In this document: in pieces, positions 8,601 to 17,135 of the stretch
How the letters are laid out: the number at the start of each line of letters is the position of its first letter
Numbering within the stretch: position 1 is the stretch's first letter
Source: Atherinomorus stipes
Taxonomy: Eukaryota > Chordata > Actinopteri > Atheriniformes > Atherinidae
Length of the DNA: 64,000 bases
Direction of reading: 5' to 3'
Assembly: GCA_023101725.1 (NCBI GenBank)
Contig: JALJCO010012847.1
Span: 1 to 64,000 of the forward strand
Translations under genes and position numbers: made by a program
The notes under the pieces: generated by a model
The model's input: only the letters and a program-made list of their open reading frames with translations
Database searches by the model: none
What the model was told of the DNA's origin: nothing

Positions 8601-10765
8601 TACAATCGTTCGTCTCTGTTCGCTTCAAAATCAAAACAACTATGGCGTCTGCAAGGAGGAACTTTGTGTGGACAGATGAGGAGGTGGAATGACTTCTCCA
8701 AACAACACTCAATTACAAGCTCGCAACGTGGATATCCGCTGGGCTTCCGTAGCCCGACATTGTTGTTTTTCCTGTATTGTGTGACATCACGGGCATGCGA
8801 CATGAACACAGCGTCAGCAGGTCTGTGGGTCCACCATCATTTCTGCGTTTTGGACCGTGCAGACGGGGCACAACACGATGTGTCCTCAGGAATTCCACTT
8901 TGGAATAAATCTTCAGATTTTTGCGTCTTCAACCCAGAATAACGCCGTTGCCGTGTGAACAAAAGGCACTTTTGATGAAATAGTTTGCCGTTTTTACCCG
9001 CAATCGCCCTCGTATGAACGGCCCCTCAATCTTGCCTCTAGTCCCTTTAAATAATAGGGGTGGGGAAAAAATTTGATGCACTGAAATATTGTGATATTTT
9101 CATTTACTGATACCATATCTATGTATTTAAAAACTCATGAAATCTCGCGAGATATGATCGTTGCTACAAAATCTCATGAGATTCCATGAAACACCGCGAG
9201 ATTTCATCGTTCTGTTACAAAATCTTGTGGTATTTCGTGAAATCTCATGAGATTTCGGAAAAAAGCGATACCTCGCGAGATTTCATTAGTAAAATCGATC
9301 GATACCGTGTTATTGAATATAGATATGGTATGGGCATATGAAAATATTGCAATATTTTAGTGTATCGATTAGGGCTGGAAAAAAATCGATACACTGACAT
9401 ATCGCAATATTTTCATATGCTGATATCATATCGATATGTAAAAATGTGATATCGAGTATGTAAAAATGTGATATCGATCTATTTTACTAATGAAATCTTG
9501 TGAGATTTTGTTCTTCAGTCAAGAAATTTTGCGATATTTCACAGTTATCTTACGAAATCTCGCGAGATTTCGTTGGTAAAATAGATCAATACTGCATTTT
9601 TGAATCTATATGAAATCTGCATATGAAAATATCACGATACTTCACTGTATCGATTTTTTCTTCCCAGCCCTTTGTATCAATTTTTTTCTCCCCACCCTTA
9701 TCAAATAATTCGGTGACCCCTTTATAGTCAGTCGAGGTGCAGTCGGGTCATTACGAAAAAAATAAAGCAAAATATGATATCTACTATATCGCACAGCCCT
9801 AGTCTCCATCAGCTTCCTCCCACACGCACTTACCAGAAACACTCACACCACAGCTGTCTATCCACAGATCGACATGTTTGATAATCCCGTCAGAAGGATG
9901 GGCATCACCAAGTGGATGGACCGCTTCCTGAACGATGTGAGTCTGAGCAAATCAAAACAGTTTGGAACAAAGTTGTCTTTTCTGATCGCTGACGCAGAAA
10001 TGTCGCGACAGAAATCTGTGCTCATCATCGTGGTTATCAGCCCCAAGTACAAGGAGGACGTGGAGGGAGCTGGAGACGACGAGCACGGCCTGCACACCAA
10101 GTACATCCACAACCAGGTGAGATGCCATCTGCAGGTAGGACAGGTGGTGGATCCCCCCCCAGCAGGATGGGGCTCCTCCCGTGATGCTCGTGGGAGCAGG
10201 AGGATGTTGAATGTTGGAGAACGTTGTTTACTGGTGCACCGAGATGAAATGAGGCTGAGACTCATTCATACTCACAAACATGAGCAGAGGAACCGGGTGT
10301 GTGAAGTTTATAAACCCTGTTTTATTTCCTCTGGTGCAGATTCAGCATGAGTTCATCCAACAAGGCTGCCTGAACTTCAGACTGGTTCCGGTGCTGTTTC
10401 CCAACGCAACCAAGGTGAGAAAGTGGAAAGATTTCAGTCACATCTCATGTCATGATCACTTCTCAGCTCCGTCTGCCAAACTTAAGCGTTGTGCGTAAAA
10501 GTCTGGATGCAGAATCGTCTTCTTCAGGCTGACTCTGGGAATAATCCTACAGATGTCGGGTTATCTCCTAGCTTCACATGTGAATCTTCTGTCCCGGTTT
10601 GTGATTTCTGTCCTCCAGCATCACGTCCCCAGCTGGCTGCAGAGCACCAGGATCTACCGCTGGCCCACGGACACTCAGGACCTGCTGCTGCGCCTGCTCA
10701 GGGAAGAGCGCTACATTATCCCACCACGAGGCACTGACCTCACCCTCACTGTCCGTCCCCTCTGA
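2669..10765 (+). CDS. traf3ip2: TRAF3-interacting protein 2 (Act1/CIKS), complete gene, 9 coding exons
   Basis: Act1 is the cytoplasmic adaptor that binds IL-17 receptors through SEFIR-SEFIR contacts and recruits TRAF6 to NF-kB and mRNA-stabilising pathways. Inferred join: 2669-2684, 2757-3161, 4802-4925, 5002-5186, 7648-7736, 9868-9936, 10012-10116, 10340-10414, 10619-10765. All phases agree and give 1215 nt, 404 residues. The start has a strong context (G at -3, G at +4) and an in-frame TGA at 2648-2650. The N-terminus carries SVPVEVDE, matching human SIPVEVDE and fitting a TRAF6-type PxExx-acidic motif. The SEFIR domain runs from about residue 244 to 395 and ends in conserved LLRLLREE...PPRG. 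The protein is shorter than human Act1 (about 574 residues), mainly in the disordered N-terminal half. Introns 1, 3 and 6 are 72-76 nt, while introns 2, 4 and 5 are swollen by transposons. Family assignment is very secure; the first exon boundary is less so. Confidence 0.93.
2757..3161 (+). CDS. traf3ip2: traf3ip2 coding exon 2 (N-terminal PVEVDE exon)
   Basis: Residues 6-141. Acceptor ttcttccggtttcag, donor CCAG then gtgggc, leaving phase 1. Encodes the conserved PVEVDE element followed by a proline/serine-rich, probably disordered stretch. The equivalent human exon is considerably longer. Confidence 0.85.
3470..3534. mobile_element. hAT-MITE end fragment
   Basis: Starts TAGGGATGTTCGATATTGG, the terminus style of the larger hAT MITEs in this window, and stops abruptly where L2-like LINE sequence begins. 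The opposite end is absent. Confidence 0.5.
3535..4092 (+). mobile_element. 3' end of an L2/CR1-type LINE
   Basis: Two frames carry the C-terminal tail typical of teleost L2-clade reverse transcriptases: [21 protein letters not shown], then [11 protein letters not shown] (compare the usual RCRTERYRKSFLP-like end). It finishes with the LINE 3' signature gaatttccctcctgggataa. Frameshifted and 5'-truncated, lying in traf3ip2 intron 2. A (GAAA)n patch at about 3999-4022 is internal. Confidence 0.7.
4270..4372 (+). mobile_element. L2-tail SINE fragment
   Basis: Matches the retroposon tail seen complete at 54812-54937: tttatccagttcagggtc, then gagcctatcccagctgttatc and a degenerate gcgagaggcagggtat. 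Truncated at both ends and located in traf3ip2 intron 2. Confidence 0.65.
4802..4925 (+). CDS. traf3ip2: traf3ip2 coding exon 3
   Basis: Residues 141-182, ending [13 protein letters not shown]. Acceptor tgtctctgcag. The donor gtgtgt after CAACT is the only local GT giving the phase 2 required by exon 4. Weak resemblance to the human Act1 HQVPYGHDY...QQV stretch. Called mainly from frame continuity and the good acceptor. Confidence 0.72.
5002..5186 (+). CDS. traf3ip2: traf3ip2 coding exon 4 (LPEE, SEFIR entry)
   Basis: Residues 182-244. Acceptor ttctctttctacag, perfect donor gtaagt. Ends with [10 protein letters not shown], aligning with the human SNLPEEL that precedes the SEFIR domain. Intron 3 upstream is only 76 nt. 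Confidence 0.88.
5400..5585 (-). mobile_element. antisense L1-type LINE fragment, part 1
   Basis: Read on the minus strand, the segment next to the Tc1 insertion gives [13 protein letters not shown], the stretch that precedes the YADD box of L1-type reverse transcriptases; the rest is decayed. It continues 6693-6865 on the other side of the Tc1 element. The left boundary is approximate. Confidence 0.55.
5588..6690 (+). mobile_element. degenerate Tc1/mariner element
   Basis: Terminal inverted repeats CATTATATTGCCAAAAG and (right end, reversed) CACTATACTACCAAGAG are flanked by TA at 5586-5587 and 6691-6692. Between them lie transposase pieces in several frames: a helix-turn-helix N-terminus ([18 protein letters not shown], about 5727-5780) and a DDE-domain segment ([20 protein letters not shown], about 6258-6320). 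The part that should hold the second Asp and the Glu is deleted around 6415-6430. The copy is dead and lies inside an antisense L1 fragment in traf3ip2 intron 4. Confidence 0.88.
6693..6865 (-). mobile_element. antisense L1-type reverse transcriptase fragment, part 2
   Basis: Minus-strand translation gives [13 protein letters not shown] then [17 protein letters not shown] and [11 protein letters not shown]. This is the L1-clade reverse transcriptase block (human-type motif LxRGTRQGCPLSPLLF) with the Cys of QGCP lost. It joins in frame to 5585 if the Tc1 element and one TA are removed. Confidence 0.75.
6872..7312. repeat. unclassified dispersed-repeat-like sequence
   Basis: The 3' half, ending aatccatgtggcgactt and ttggccaggaagtgtat, looks like a common teleost interspersed repeat but I cannot assign its family. 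There is no coding signal in either strand that fits traf3ip2. Confidence 0.35.
7648..7736 (+). CDS. traf3ip2: traf3ip2 coding exon 5 (start of SEFIR domain)
   Basis: Residues 244-273, [18 protein letters not shown] then [10 protein letters not shown], aligning with human KVFITYSMDTAMEVVKF and LLVNGFQTA. This is SEFIR strand A and helix A. Acceptor ttcttgtcatag, donor gtaagt. The exon is too short to appear as an ORF on its own and was found by the phase and the VFITYS signature. Confidence 0.92.
8396..8960 (+). mobile_element. Harbinger-like non-autonomous element, copy 1
   Basis: Ends ggctacgttcacacgg / ccgtgtgaacaaaagg; a second copy lies at 20321-20826. From 8643 it carries the first codons of a Myb/SANT-type protein ([16 protein letters not shown]) as encoded beside Harbinger transposases, then an in-frame TGA before LLQTTLNYK. 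No transposase is left. The superfamily is inferred from the Myb-like peptide; target duplications were not resolved. Confidence 0.6.
9055..9700. mobile_element. hAT MITE with TCTCGCGAGA palindromes
   Basis: Ends TAGGGGTGGGGAAAAAA and ctccccaccctta, with target copies TTAAATAA (9047-9054) and TCAAATAA (9701-9708). Carries the palindrome TCTCGCGAGA at 9143-9152 and a CCTCGCGAGA variant at 9271-9280. A sister copy is at 48154-48452. Confidence 0.75.
9370..9673. mobile_element. innermost hAT MITE (third nesting level)
   Basis: Ends TAGGGCTGGAAAAAAATCG and cttcccagccctt, with target copies GTATCGAT (9362-9369) and GTATCAAT (9674-9681). Contains TCTCGCGAGA at 9558-9567 inside a 22-bp perfect palindrome. 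Related to, but distinct from, the MITE it interrupts. Confidence 0.72.
9868..9936 (+). CDS. traf3ip2: traf3ip2 coding exon 6 (SEFIR)
   Basis: Residues 274-296, starting IDMFDN and ending KWMDRFLND, aligning with human IDIFED...KWMERYLRD. Acceptor tgtctatccacag, donor gtgagt, phase 0 at both ends. Confidence 0.93.
10012..10116 (+). CDS. traf3ip2: traf3ip2 coding exon 7 (SEFIR core)
   Basis: Residues 297-331: [20 protein letters not shown], then [14 protein letters not shown], near-identical to human Act1. The acceptor is gtcgcgacag at 10002-10011, giving a 75-nt intron 6 and keeping phase 0. The earlier ctgacgcag would break the frame. Confidence 0.94.
10340..10414 (+). CDS. traf3ip2: traf3ip2 coding exon 8 (SEFIR)
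   Basis: Residues 332-356: IQHEFIQQG, then [14 protein letters not shown], matching human [21 protein letters not shown]. Acceptor cctctggtgcag, donor gtgaga, phase 0. Confidence 0.94.
10619..10765 (+). CDS. traf3ip2: traf3ip2 terminal coding exon 9
   Basis: Residues 357-404 and stop TGA. Reads [14 protein letters not shown], then [17 protein letters not shown] and a C-terminus ending TVRPL, against human VPTWLQNTHVYSWP...[16 protein letters not shown]...QVVPL. Acceptor ttctgtcctccag. Confidence 0.94.
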   Translation, partial: HHVPSWLQSTRIYRWPTDTQDLLLRLLREERYIIPPRGTDLTLTVRPL

Positions 10766-10894
10766 CGGACAGGACGGACATCAGAGAGGACGCCGGGAAG
10801 CTCACCTTGTCAAAGGTTCAACATGTGTGAATCAGCTTTTTTCTTTCATAGTTTTTCTACAGAGGAGGGAAGAGGATTAGGATCACTGCAGAAA

Positions 10895-11660
10895 AAATTC
10901 TGACTTTAATCACACAATTCTGACTTTTTTCCAGAACAGCAACAAAAAAAATTCAAAAGATCTTTTTTTTTCAATTTGTAAAAAACAAAAACAAAACTCA
11001 GAATTCTGATTTTTTCCCCCCAGAACATCAAAAGAAAAAAAAATCAATAGATTCTTTTATCAATTTCTTAAAAATGTCAGAATTTTGAGTAAAAAGTAAG
11101 AATTCTGCCTGTTTTCATAGAACATTTAATAAAATTCAGATTTTTTTTCAATTTCTGAAAAAGCCAAAATTCTGACTTCTCAGAATTCTAAGAAAACAGT
11201 CAAAATACTGACTTTTTTCCCCAGAACAGTTGATTTTTCTAAGATTCTTTTTTCAATTTTTTTTCAAAAATGTCAGAATTCAAAGAAAAAAGTCAGAATC
11301 CTGAATTTTTCCCCAGACCATAGAAAAATTGCATGAGTTTTATTTTTTTTAACTATTATTATTTCTTTTTTAAATGTTCCCAATTTTCAGAACATTAAAA
11401 AAACATTTTCAATAGATTCTTTTTTCAATTTTTGAAAAATTCATAATTCTGAGAAAAAAGTAAGAATTCTGACTTTTTCCATAAAATATTTAAAAATAAT
11501 TCAGGAGATTTTTTTCAATTTCTGAAAAAAAGAATTCAGATTTTAGATTTTAATCTCAGAATTGTGAATTTCTGACTTTTGTTCCAGAAAATGAAATATT
11601 TTTGTGAGTTTTTTTTTCCCAATTTCTTAAAGTCAAAATTTTTTTTTTTTTCTCCAATGG
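10895..11660. repeat. diverged AT-rich tandem array in the traf3ip2 3' UTR
   Basis: About eight degenerate copies of a unit near 90-100 bp built from cagaattctgactttt, tcccagaaca, aaaattcaatagattc and ttttttcaatttctgaaa. Copies are too diverged for an exact period by eye. The array starts 130 bp after the traf3ip2 stop and precedes both poly(A) signals, so it is probably in the mature 3' UTR. Confidence 0.7.
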
Positions 11661-11713
11661 CCTCGGTCCTCTCCTGTAATCCCCTGTGCATTCATTCAGC
11701 CGTCTTTAAGACT

Positions 11714-11719
11714 AATAAA
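11714..11719 (+). terminator. AATAAA poly(A) signal (proximal)
   Basis: The first clear AATAAA after the traf3ip2 stop, about 0.95 kb downstream and just beyond the tandem array. Whether it is used is unknown. Confidence 0.4.
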
Positions 11720-12278
11720 AAACTCACTCAGAATTTCTTTCTCATCATCATTTCAGTCACTGAAGTGATTACTTTAGAGACCAATCAGAGCTCCTGGTGC
11801 TTCACTTTCAGTCAGTTTACAGTTTTGTTTTGGTTTTTGGTTTTTTTTTATTGAAGATGCTTTAAGTGATTCCAACTATCAGATGTCAGTAGAAGGTACA
11901 AACTTATCAGTGTACTTATACAATAATACGGAGCTGTAATACTGTCTCCATCAGGATTTGCATCAAATCAGCTTCCAGATAGAAAAACATGTCAAGAAAA
12001 CCTAAATAATAAGCTTAAAAAGAAAAAGAAGACTGCAGGTTAGAACTTCCAGAACTGATCTTTTCATACAAATATAAGTCATTCAATTAATTATAAATAG
12101 CAAAATCTCCTCCTTATAACGAGCAACAATCAGGAGATAAAAATGTAACTTATAAAAGCAGGAAACGTGAATGAAGATGCGATTATCTGATCTTAGTTTG
12201 AATTTCTGCTGATTTTTTCGTTTTCATGTCATTTTACCTGATTTGTTGATGTAGGTTTGTGGTGATGCTCGACATCAA

Positions 12279-12292
12279 CCAGCAGGTGGCAG
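12279..12292 (+). promoter_or_regulatory. CTCF-type motif
   Basis: CCAGCAGGTGGCAG fits the CTCF core consensus CCASYAGRKGGCAS at every position. It stands in the traf3ip2-rev3l spacer, 50 bp before the distal poly(A) signal. Binding is inferred. Confidence 0.5.
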
Positions 12293-12341
12293 CATGACAC
12301 AAATATGGACATTATAAGTGCTGTAATGAATATTTCTCCAC

Positions 12342-12347
12342 AATAAA
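12342..12347 (+). terminator. AATAAA poly(A) signal (distal)
   Basis: A second canonical AATAAA 1.58 kb after the traf3ip2 stop. No exon signal of another gene lies between, so the 3' UTR could extend to here. Downstream T/G-rich sequence (gtgatttttgcgtttttcc) would suit a downstream element. Confidence 0.45.
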
Positions 12348-13012
12348 AGGATCCATTTTAACCAAGTGATTTTTGCGTTTTTCCTGAGAAAAAGAAAAGA
12401 GAGCGTAATGAAGCCTGGGTGTGCAGACGAGGCTCAGGAAGTCTGTCCATGTGCTGCACACCTGATAGGTGGAGCCCCTGAAGCTGTCATTTAACCCTGA
12501 CCTCCATCACTCAGGTTCTTATCAGCTCCTGCACCAGCCTGTTCTGTGTAAACACGAGTCGGACGGGGTCTATAAATCCTCCAGGACTTATCTGCTGAGT
12601 CCAAAGCAACCTGGTCTCCCCCCCAAAAGGCCCCCATCCGCTCTCCATCTCCCCTCTGGTGATAAAATGTCCACCATGTGTTGCTTTGTTCCAGGATGTT
12701 TGCTCCTGCATCCTCGGTTATTGAACCTGTTTAGGCTGTTTTCCTTCAACATTTGAGACGCAAGTGTGTTTTTCAGTGAATTTAAGATTTCATTTTGGGT
12801 TTCATCCAAAACTGCTGCTTTTTGACTTTGAGGTTAACATGTCAAAGTTTACTTTTTGTCGTTAAATTTTACTTTACAGAGGGAAAAAAGTCACACTAAC
12901 AAAATTATTAAATTGATTCACGATATAAAGAGCTGCTTGTAGTGAATGATCAGAACGGGCATCAAGGGGGTTAATTCTGTATGATTAATTAAATCATAAT
13001 TTAATTTTATAT

Positions 13013-13035
13013 ATGTGTGTGTGTGTGTGTGTAGG

Positions 13036-13077
<42 letters not shown>
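13013..13077. repeat. GT then AT microsatellite
   Basis: A (TG)n run to about 13032 is followed by (AT)n at about 13039-13076, directly abutting the Tc1-type MITE. Further TATA runs occur at about 13697-13735 on its other side, so the MITE seems to have inserted in a TA-rich repeat. Confidence 0.85.
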
Positions 13078-13079
<2 letters not shown>

Positions 13080-13081
<2 letters not shown>

Positions 13082-13696
13082 CAGTCGTCCTCAAAATTAT
13101 TCATACCCTCCAATTAAAGAAAAAGCTAGATTAACAACAGTACTTAAAATAACAAGAAACTAAAGAAATAATAATAAATAAAAATGTACAAAATTATATT
13201 TTAGAGAAATAAAATATTGCTTTTGAATTATGGAAATAATCATCTAAAAAAAAAAAAAACTGTCCCAGACACATTAGAGCACCTGTCCCATGAACAGTGG
13301 ACCAACATACCTGTGAACAGGTGCAGACGTCTGATTGGACGTTACAGAAAACACCTGATTGCAGTGATTTCCTCAAAATGATGCTCAACAACATTTTAGC
13401 TTCAGAGCCCCATCAAATCAACTTATGGACTGTGTGTGGAAGTTGTGGAAGAGGAAGGAAAATAAAATTAAATGAAAAGAAAATTAAATTAAATTAATGC
13501 TTGTTTATTTGTTTTTATTATTTTTTTTGTGTTTGTTTTTAATATTTCTTTCGAACCATAATTCAAAATCAATGTCATAATTTTAATAGAATTTTTATTT
13601 ATTATTACTTTTGTCAATTTAATCTTATTTCACTTACAGATGATTTTTTTTTCCTTCTTTAATTTGATGGTGTGAATAATTCTGAGGATGACTGTA
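13080..13696. mobile_element. Tc1-type MITE, copy A
   Basis: Ends TACAGTCGTCCTCAAAATTA and (right end reversed) TACAGTCATCCTCAGAATTA, with TA as the probable target. The interior keeps the C-terminal coding remnant of a Tc1 transposase ([22 protein letters not shown] with frameshifts, about 13300-13360). It is the most complete member of a family with three further copies and two partial ones here. Confidence 0.82.
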
Positions 13697-13701
13697 GGTA
13701 T

Positions 13702-13732
<31 letters not shown>

Positions 13733-13739
13733 CATACTG

Positions 13740-15769
13740 TATATTGGTGCAAATTAAAGTTCTAACTACAAATCGTAACAGTCCCACTAACTTTTTTTTT
13801 AAGGCATGAGGAAAACTGACCAGATCTGATTCAAATAAACCTTTATTCTGAATTCTCCCTCCATCTCTTCATCTCTGGGCTCATATTTCTTCTTTCTAAT
13901 GACACAATGAGGCGAGAGCAGAAGGAGGAAGTGCTGCGACAGGAGAATAATGAACGGCTGGATGCTGCTTTAAATCATCACTCGTGGTCTAAATGGATGT
14001 TCGGCTGTGACTGAATAACACAGTCAGAAAAACGTCCTTTTCCTCCAGTCCCCTGAGCAGGGTTCAGCGTGAGATCCTCCTGTCCTGAAGATGTCTGCAG
14101 ACACCAGGAAGCATCCTCGCAACATGACGGGAGAAGCGCAGCGTGTAAACCTCCTGGATGGGATAGAAATGATGGAAAACTTCTGTAGATCACCTAAAGG
14201 GAGTTTATTTTAATGGAAAGAGTAACAGTTGTTACAAACTTGTGATGTGTTTGTCTGCATTCCCATAGTTTTTTACATTTAACCTATTAAAAGGAAGCAA
14301 AGATGAGTTGAAAACAAAGCAAACATTAAAAAAAGGAAAAACTAAACCCACTGAGAACCCCCCACCCGCCAGAACGTCTCCCAGAGATACAAGAGTTAGT
14401 TTCTTGTTATTTGAATTACTGTTGTGAATTTAGCCTTTTCTTTAATTGGAGGATCTTCTCTTTTTTTTTTTTTTTTTTAGATGTTATATCAATTATTTTT
14501 CCTCTAATTACTGCTTTGCCACATTCCCACAATGCTGTTAAATGGACTTCTCCAATTTCATTGTTTTCAATATGTATTGATTATGCATTGTTTTACTTCT
14601 TGAATCACTGCTTATCCATTGGAGATATTTCTCATATGGGCATATTTATACCCTGCAGTTGATACTTTGATACCAGCCAGACAAAATATTGGATTCAATA
14701 CTTTTTTGAGTATCGTGATACCACAGTACAGATACAAGACATGCAATTTGTTTTCACTTCTGAGAGTTTAAGGCAATAAAATGATGTGAAAGCAGCCAGA
14801 TTCTAGCTTCTGTGTCACATGATCGTTGCAGCCAATCAGATGTCATGATGATGCTGCTACTATTAATGATGATGTTTTAGTATTTTTCAGTGGTTTAATG
14901 CAGGCTTTGCACATTACAGTATGTTTTGGCAAATTTATAATGTTACTATTATAGAATTATAAGAATAATAAATAAACCCATCGTGAAACCACTAATAAAC
15001 TTCTTAAGGAGTCCTTTACCTGCACAAGAACTTAAATCGTTTGTGTACCATACAGTGTAACCATTAATTCATTCATATATTTTATATTTGAACATTTTCC
15101 ATTGAATAAATTTAAATAATACTAACCCGTATTTAAGTTATTTGATAACTGAAAGAAGTTTCTAACCTTTACTCATCAAAAAAATTCATTATTCATTTAT
15201 TTCCAGTGCTTCTTTATGAACTTTATTTATGAACATTTTTAACTAGACATACAGAGGATAGCAATACTGTACGTAAATGTTAAAGTAGACATGTTATTTT
15301 CTTTTAAGGCACAAAAAGTATCTGTATCTGTACAAACAGCACTAACAAAGCACCATAAACTACTGGTATCGTATTGACATGAAAAATTATGATGTTGCCC
15401 ATCTATTAATATTGTTATTTTATTGGGCAAATACCATTTCCACTGTTGCATGGAGAAATGTAAAACCTACTTTTGTCTGGTTTAAGAATAGTTATTACAG
15501 TGTTTCCCATCTCTTAAGAAAACGTCAAGCAGGATTCTTCCTCTCCTTTTAAAATCCTTTCTGTGATGCTGATGCTTACCTTTGATTTCTTGCTTGATAG
15601 TACATAGTAGTATACTCCGGTGGCCGATCGCTGCAGACAAGACAGTACACCTGACTGTATTTTACTAAAGATAACCTCTCTGGCCTATCAGTGCAGGGAG
15701 GAACACCCTTGTAAACAAGAGGCTGGATATTAACACAGAGATGTTCCAGATGGAATTACACATCTAGAG
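13740..15769. other. intergenic stretch without recognised features
   Basis: AT-rich spacer between traf3ip2 and rev3l. Around 14394-14456 there is a fragment of the Tc1-type MITE end (ttgttatttgaattactg, ctttaattggaggat). About 14660-14700 resembles a hAT-MITE interior (gatactttgataccagcc). I see no gene. Confidence 0.5.
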
Positions 15770-15777
15770 CTTCAAAT

Positions 15778-16657
15778 TAGGGCTGTCACAGACGATTATT
15801 TTGATAATCGATTAGTCACCCATTATTTCGTCGATTAGTCGACTAATTGGATCATCGGAAAATTGCAGCATATTAACAGTACCAGTCAAAAGTTTGGACA
15901 CTTTCTCATTGAATCTAATGGGAAACCGTGTCCAAACGTTGCCTGGTGGTGTGTGTGTTTTTTTAAAGCCTTATTCTGACAGGATTAGCATTAGGGACCA
16001 CATGTAATAAATTAATTACCCCCGACATCTGTTTTTTTCTGTGGCGCATTCACACGGGATAACTGAAGTCTGAGATTTGTCTGAAATTCACAGACATCTA
16101 GCAGATATGATGTCAAAGCTCTCACTGTGGGAAAATCCCATTTATGGATTTTTCATATGCAGAAGGCCATATGACTGGTGAAACTACCCCCGATTACGCC
16201 GATTCAAAAGATAATGCTTTATAAATCATTATCAACATAAAAGGAAATGAAATGCATCCAGTACTGCCGAAACACGTGCCATTTCTCTTCAAATCACAGA
16301 GATATCTATTCACATTGGATTAGTATTATCAGAGGACCTAAGAGTTGAGCAAATTATAGTAAGTAATTTGCAGGGGAATTATTACATCACAAATCACAGA
16401 CAGTCTCTGTAATTATTACAAATTACATGTGGTCCCTAGGTAATACTAACCCTGTTAGAATAGGGCTTATGTCAATAAACTTCTCAAGAAAAGCTGATCA
16501 GACAAACAAGGCAGTGGAAGCTACAATTTTGAGAGGAAAAACAAAGCTTATAAACAATAAACGATTAGTTGATTATAAAATTAGTCACTAATTATAAAAT
16601 TCGACTATTTTGATCATCAACAATTAGTTGATAAATCTACTAATCGTTGCAGCCCTA
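15778..16657. mobile_element. hAT MITE next to the rev3l promoter
   Basis: Ends TAGGGCTGTCACAGACGATT and tcgttgcagcccta, with 8-bp target copies CTTCAAAT (15770-15777) and CTTCACAT (16658-16665). Inside are a Tc1-type terminus (cagtcaaaagtttggacac, about 15885-15905) and an inverted-repeat element at about 15964-16471 with arms near 50 bp. A solo end of the same family lies at 30216-30297. Confidence 0.8.
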
Positions 16658-16901
16658 CTTCACATTGCAAATTTTTAATTCTTTCAACTTGGAAATGATT
16701 AATTTTCACTTATTGCTCCTTTAACAAGTCTATATGTGGCGGAAACTTGGAAACAGTTTCAAAATAAAATCCGGATTTTTCATTTGTAGAGCTTGGATTT
16801 TGACCCGGAAATGCGTTTATTTTGACAAGTCAAACCGGAAGAACAGGTGTCTGTCGTGTCTAGCTTTCCTCCTCTGGTTAGCTAACGTGGTGTAGCCTGT
16901 T

Positions 16902-16952
16902 ATGGAAGAAGAGGGAGCACCCGCGAGGGGCTGTCTGATAGAACGGGACTAG
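16902..16952 (+). other. uORF 1 in the rev3l leader
   Basis: ATG followed by 15 further codons and TAG, out of frame with the main start. Only relevant if transcription begins upstream of 16902. Confidence 0.45.
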
Positions 16953-17093
16953 CTGGGACTAGTTCTGGGACGTGATTTGGAAAGATAACGCCACGTACCG
17001 GAAGCTTGGCAGCGACTCGCTGGCCCAAAACAATAACACCCGAGAGCGAGAGGGCTTAAAATCACGGGACCGCAACATTTATAAGTCCGCACC

Positions 17094-17135
17094 ATGGAGT
17101 CAACAGCGGCAGAAACACACCGCAGTCGAATTTAG
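17094..17135 (+). other. uORF 2 in the rev3l leader, optimal start context
   Basis: CGCACCATGG is a near-ideal Kozak context, better than that of the main ATG (GTCATGT). It encodes 13 residues and closes at TAG, 228 nt before the rev3l start. A third minimal uORF (MDSQR) sits at 17299-17316. All three are out of frame with the main ORF and end before it. Confidence 0.5.

Larger units (their letters stand above)
7754..9801. mobile_element. hAT element hosting three nested insertions
   Basis: Ends TAGGGCTGGGCGATATGG and (right end reversed) TAGGGCTGTGCGATATAG, flanked by a perfect 8-bp target duplication GTCTCCAT at 7746-7753 and 9802-9809. This is diagnostic of the hAT superfamily. No hAT transposase remains. 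It contains a Harbinger-like element (8396-8960), a second hAT MITE (9055-9700) and a third inside that (9370-9673). An internal inverted pair (tttaaagggactagaggca at about 7960-7979 versus 9032-9051) may be a further nested element. It fills traf3ip2 intron 5 almost entirely. Confidence 0.88.

Noticed and set aside
10002..10011. Earlier acceptor gctgacgcag (ending about 9997) for traf3ip2 exon 7
   Set aside because: It breaks phase 0 continuity; the gtcgcgacag acceptor gives the conserved ND/KSVLIIV junction.
16902..17135. uORFs as alternative N-terminal extensions of REV3L
   Set aside because: All are out of frame with the main ORF and terminate before it; the MFAVRIVT start matches the human N-terminus.
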